This document shows, one piece after another, positions 60,046 through 64,000 of a DNA stretch of 64,000 nt. The position numbers and the translations under genes are program-made. The notes under the pieces were generated by a model, which was given only the letters and a program-made list of their open reading frames with translations, was not told the DNA's origin and did not search any database. The DNA comes from Episyrphus balteatus (lineage: Eukaryota > Arthropoda > Insecta > Diptera > Syrphidae), in the NCBI RefSeq assembly GCF_945859705.1, contig NC_079137.1, positions 70,206,277 through 70,270,276 of the forward strand, read 5' to 3'. Position 1 is the first letter of the stretch. Every line of letters starts with the position of its first letter.

Positions 60046-60677
60046 CACCGGCACACAAAATAAAAAAAGTGTCATGTACCAGGAACCAGACCTATGTTTC
60101 TATATGTTTTTAGGCACGCTGAATCCGAATTTCAAGTCCGTTTGGCCCGGTCACCCTCCAGTTTTGAGCTGTGACTGCATTTTGTTTGGATTTGTATGAC
60201 TTTTTTGGAGTTTTTTGCATTTTTCTCAAAGTTGAAGGGTGTTCGGGCAAAACGGACTTGAAATTCGAATTCAGCGGGTCCAAAAACATATAGAAAGATA
60301 TGTCTGGTTCCTGGTACATGGAACTTTTTTTTTGTGTGCCGGGGATGAAAGCGACATTTCGCGACAGTGCCAGCACACCAAAAAAAAAGTTGTATGTACC
60401 AGGAACAAGACCCATATTTCTATATGTTTTTGGACCTGCTGAATCCGAATTTTAAGTCCGTTTTGCCCGGTCACCCTCCAGTTTTGAGAAAAATGTAAAA
60501 AAGACCCCAAAAAAGGCAAAAAACTTCCTTTTTTGAGTTTTTTGCATTTTACTCAAAACTGGAGGGTGACAGGGTCAAACGGCCTTGAAATTCGGATTCA
60601 GCGTGCCCCAAAAAAATATATAGAAAGATAGGTCTGGTTCCTGGTACATGACACTTTTTTTATTTTGTGTGCCGGTG
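60046..60677. mobile_element. Four-arm foldback element with TTA target duplication, 632 bp
   Basis: The outer ends CACCGGCACACAAAATAAAA are identical inverted repeats, and the similarity continues inward for about 125 bp through GTGTCATGTACCAGGAACC and GGTCACCCTCCAGTTTTGAG. Two further arms of the same sequence (about 60229-60345 and 60391-60489) lie inside, also inverted to each other. The whole is arm A, arm B inverted, arm C, arm D inverted. TTA occurs at both flanks (60043-60045 and 60678-60680). CAC...GTG ends with a 3-bp duplication recall CACTA/CMC-type elements, but this is tentative. It is nested in the hAT-type element. Confidence 0.85.
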
Positions 60678-61885
60678 TTATTTTCAAAATGTTGAAATTT
60701 TAGAACATGAACGAAAATTAAAAGTAAAAAAAGTTTTTGGTATTCAAACAAACTATTTTACCATATTTTGGGGATGTGGTCATATTTTTAGCGAACGCTA
60801 TGCTGGATTAGGATTATTTTGATTCGTTCGATAATATTAGTTGAACTGTGCTGTAGAGTTTTGTATGGAAACAAAATCCGGATACGTACCTACTATATTA
60901 AAAGCTTTTTAAAAGAAATTGAATCTGGTAGGTACACAAAAATAATATCTTAAGGGCAAGACACTGCTTACCAGCAAATAAAAGAAGCAGCCATTTCTTC
61001 TATTTTTTTATATGATGAAGTGAATAAAATATGTTTTAAATAGGGAAGCTTTCTGTGGCCTTGCTGTGTGGAGGTCAATTCTGTTGATAAAATTCGTCAT
61101 CGGCAAAATGTTAAAGAAGGATATCATTTCTCAAATCTTTTTAGTTTTTTGCAATGTTCCAGTTCAATACATTCGTCTGATAAAATTTGGTGAATTTTGT
61201 TTGCTTACAGAATATGACAGTATTTTGTACATACTAAATTTGCTAGATCTGTTGCATTTTTTGAAACAACTATCGATTTGTTAATCATCAATGGCCAGCC
61301 AATTATAGAAGCAATGTAAGCAACATTATCTAAGGCAATTTAAATATTATTATTAAATATCACTTAGGGCTAATTTTTTGAATAGTTAGATAAACCTTAG
61401 TTAGAGCTTATTCCTAGGAATAAAAGTTTTTTTTTAGAGTGACATTTATTCTTCTGATAGTCTATCTGACGATTGAAAAAGCAGGGCTTAATCTAATAAA
61501 TACAACTGAATGTTTTTTATATTGTAAACCGCTGATTAATACCTGAAAACGGACGAATTCGAAAATATCACCAAAATAATTTTTTTTGTCTTTACTATTT
61601 TAATAGAGGTATTTTAAATTCCCATTCAATTTTAAAACAAAATTTAAAAAAAATTATATTTTCAAATGCATTTTTTTTACAAAACTTTGCGATTCGTTTG
61701 CCTGAGGTTAGGAAGACTTTTAATTCAAAAGTTAAAACTGTTATTAAGTAAAAACGATTTTTATTTTAACTTTCTGGGCTAGCGGAAAACAATGAACAGT
61801 TGTTTTAAGGCAAATTATTCAATCGAAGTACTCGTACAGTACATTTTATTTTTAGGAGAGGATATCCTCAATTGGTCAAAGTTAA

Positions 61886-62263
61886 AGCCTAGTACGCTGC
61901 TGATAAGAAACGAAAAATCCCATACAAAAATGAAACAACAAAATGGTAAACCAAAAATTTCGTTCAACTTTTCGTTCTGTAGTACGCTGTTCGGCACAAC
62001 GAAATTGAAAGTCTAAACTTCTTTTTCGCACACAAACAATTGCCGGGGACATTCATTGTGTGTGGAAAAATGACATTTTGATTTTTTTTGTTTGTTTTTG
62101 TTGTTCATTTTGTCATTGCATGTCTTTCTGCGATGCGTGTTTGCTTTTTTTCACTTATGTTTTGCAATTTTTGAGTATTTTTCGGTCCAGATTTCGCAAG
62201 CATTTCGTTGTCCTCGTGGAGACCGACGAAAAATTTCGTTTCACATCAGCAGCGTTCTAGGCT
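61886..62263. mobile_element. Inverted-repeat element with TTAA flanks, 378 bp
   Basis: The left end AGCCTAGTACGCTGCTGAT, continuing AAGAAACGAAAAAT, matches the reverse complement of the right end, AGCCTAGAACGCTGCTGATG, continuing TGAAACGAAATTTT. That is about 33 bp with few mismatches. TTAA is present at both flanks (61882-61885 and 62264-62267), the target preferred by piggyBac-type transposases, although the CCY-type piggyBac terminus is absent. No transposase is present. It is nested in the hAT-type element. Confidence 0.75.
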
Positions 62264-62499
62264 TTAAGGCTTAACGCTAAACTTAAACGAATCTCATACC
62301 GTTTTTGTTTGGTTATTTTTACAACTACATTCGGAACTTTTCGATTCGAAATGCAAGACGCACAAATTTTAATGTTTAATAATTCAAAAATCCCATTTTC
62401 AGGTTTATGCCTGATATCAAAACTTTTGAAAAAAAAAAAAAAAAATTGGCATGACCCCCCCCAAGAAGCAAACCTGTATACGCCCCTGCATACACATAG

Positions 62500-63539
62500 C
62501 ATAAAACTTGAGTGCACTAAGTAAAATTGTTGCTCTTTTTGTTAAAAAAAAACAAGCATCCTAATCCGTATCGACAAAAGCAAAAGAAAAAAATATTTAA
62601 ATTTTGTATGCTTAATTTTATGATCAAACTTTCTTCAATGTCCTTAAATGAACTATTTTAACAATTTTTTTCGCCCACTACATCTTTATCTACAAAAAAA
62701 ACTCAGAAAACAAACAACTTTGTAAACAAAAATCTTTAAAATTCTCTCTCCATCTCCTTTCTAAGATGTCAATTTCTAACAAAAAAAAAAACCACACAAA
62801 TAATGCACTAAAATTGTTTGTAAAAGAAAATCTCGATAATAATCAGGATATAGCTTAGAGTACTTTTTTGAACTTTCTTCATCTCATTCGATGTTTTTGA
62901 AAATAGTCTTGTTTTTGTTTGCTAAAGTGTGTTTCCACCCTAAGAAAATGTCAATGAAAAGTTTCCTCTGCGTCAATAAAAATTGATTAGCCTTCGTTAA
63001 AATTAAGAAATTCAGTTTTTCGTCCTTGAGGGGACGATTTTGATTTTTGTTTCAGAGATTTTGGGGGTATAATAGTGTACTTATTTAATAATTTTAACAA
63101 TTTAAATAAAACAGTGTAGACTGTAGATAATATTTGAATTTCTTAAAGATTTTTGGAAATTTCAAAAACTATTAAAATCCCATTATATCCTTTCCCCGAA
63201 AAAACACACTTTCATTATCAAAAAAAAACAAAACATTTAAAGGATTAATTAGTTGTAAAATAATTAATTTCCTTCTGTATGTAATTTTCCAGCTTAAACT
63301 TTCGCTTACAGGCATTAATTAAACACGAATATCTACATAAATTTTTGAAAGCCTTCACTCTCTATTCAAGGGTTCTCCCCCTTTGCTCCTAAAATCATGC
63401 AATAATTCACTCAAAAGTCATGTAGAATTATACTATATTGTGTGTATAAAACTACATAGTAGCTATTATAATGTACATTTCGCCAACTCATCATCATCAT
63501 CATCATCAACATCCACATCCATCTAGCATATATAGATCC
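62500..63539. other. AT-rich intronic sequence, no gene seen
   Basis: Poly-A/T rich with a TCATCATCATCATCATC run at about 63488-63507. Nothing else was recognised. Confidence 0.55.
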
Positions 63540-63670
63540 CTGAACGTGGCGCGTTTTTGCACCACCATGGTGCAATTTGGTTAATTGTTCGCGGTAAACA
63601 GTCCCAGCTGACTCAATTTCTGGGCTCTGAACACATTATTTCGCGGTGATTTATCTTAATTTAAATATTT
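63540..63670. promoter_or_regulatory. Candidate conserved non-coding / enhancer-like island
   Basis: A non-repetitive, GC-richer stretch. It contains the inverted repeat TTGCACCA-CCA-TGGTGCAA (63557-63575) and a forkhead-like GTAAACA (63594-63600). The E-box CAGCTG (63605-63610) overlaps a perfect AP-1 site TGACTCA (63609-63615), and two TTCGCGGT words lie at about 63588 and 63640. It has no open frame with splice support. The regulatory role is inferred from site density and low repetitiveness. Confidence 0.35.
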
Positions 63671-64000
63671 TATCAATATCCATCCATGTGCATATGAATA
63701 TATGTGTGTAGAAATGGTATAATGTGTTTTATGGTTGCCAACTTAGCTCGATTAAAATAAAAATAGAAATCAACACAAAAAACAACAATATTTAAAACAT
63801 ATAAAACATATTTTAGACATCAGCACACAGATAATGTATCTCTAGGATAGAAATGTAGTTTGATGGAAAAACAGTAAAAGTCTAAGGCAGGAGGAGGGTA
63901 AAAATAAAGGTAGAGGGAGGCACCATCATCATCAAGGATAATGTAAAACTTTTTGCTTAATCAAATTACTATATACATCCTGTGTTGGTGCCATGCCTGT
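63671..64000. other. Intronic sequence to the window edge
   Basis: AT-rich with a short mixed stretch near 63880-63940. No feature was recognised. Confidence 0.5.

Larger units (their letters stand above)
59940..62488. mobile_element. hAT-type DNA transposon relic, 2,549 bp, with 8-bp target duplication
   Basis: The left terminus CAACGGCGTATACAAG and the reverse complement of the right terminus CAGGGGCGTATACAGG are inverted repeats. Inside both ends lies a G-run / CATGACCCCCCCC palindrome. Perfect 8-bp direct repeats CATACACA flank it at 59932-59939 and 62489-62496. Eight-base duplications and CAGGG-type ends are hallmarks of hAT elements. The interior contains two further insertions (60046-60677 and 61886-62263), leaving about 1.5 kb of its own sequence. 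No recognisable hAT transposase, BED finger or dimerisation domain was seen in any frame, so it is non-autonomous or fully decayed. Confidence 0.85.

Noticed and set aside
60110..60519. Overlapping 67-101-codon frames on both strands
   Set aside because: They lie in the inverted arms of the foldback element, and near-identical peptides appear in each arm. No transposase motif.
61066..61284. Possible transposase remnant in the hAT-type element
   Set aside because: Hydrophobic, low-complexity peptide without the hAT catalytic or dimerisation motifs.

Overview
This 64 kb window looks like insect nuclear DNA, most likely from a fly (Diptera). It is very AT-rich, packed with poly-A/poly-T runs and decayed repeats, and has almost no open coding sequence. 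Only one coding segment can be defended: a 126-nt internal exon on the minus strand (31851-31976). It encodes the first half of the second RNA-recognition motif of a CELF/Bruno-family RNA-binding protein of the CELF3-6 type, best matched by Drosophila bruno-3 (bru3). The exon has a near-consensus 5' splice site and a clear but pyrimidine-poor 3' splice site. On this reading the whole window is one tiny exon between two very long introns: at least 32.0 kb on the upstream side (31977-64000) and at least 31.85 kb on the downstream side (1-31850). The species assignment is inference from this exon and from base composition. It is not proven.

The rest of the window is intron, and its most striking property is the number of degenerate tandem arrays. 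In each, a short keyword is kept while the spacers have diverged: TTACGTAA (1.8-2.1 kb), a ~230-280-bp unit (4.7-5.75 kb), ACTGCAGT (8.0-8.6 and 51.7-52.0 kb), a ~335-bp unit (10.0-10.9 kb), GTATCACGAGTT (15.25-16.17 kb), TTATACCAAT (17.65-18.18 kb, and in the other orientation 21.4-22.0 kb), CTCATACGCCAT (30.6-31.75 kb, ending about 90 bp from the exon's 5' splice site), AAAACACCCTTTCAC (33.4-34.2 kb), TGTGGAAYGTA (39.9-42.6 and 44.6-44.85 kb), GTGTAGGTCACTAG (52.95-53.2 kb), AGGTCTTAAA (55.1-56.1 kb) and TTTCGGACGAAGAATATTTC (59.4-59.86 kb).

Mobile elements are mostly non-autonomous and several can be delimited to the base. A 2,549-bp hAT-type element (59940-62488) has perfect 8-bp target duplications CATACACA. 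Nested inside it are a 632-bp four-arm foldback element with TTA duplications (60046-60677) and a 378-bp element with TTAA duplications (61886-62263). A 429-bp TA-flanked inverted-repeat element (52022-52450) carries a tRNA-like pol III A/B-box segment. Immediately after it lies a near-perfect 185-bp hairpin (52625-52809). A 658-bp inverted-repeat element (25320-25977) and several dispersed repeats (18.4, 26.1, 28.1, 33.1 and 34.3 kb) complete the set. No transposase, rRNA, functional tRNA, CRISPR or intact second gene was found. A few short islands of higher sequence complexity (11.1, 19.6-20.3, 23.9-24.1, 46.7, 47.3 and 63.5 kb) are candidates for enhancers, cryptic exons or conserved non-coding elements inside the bru3 introns.
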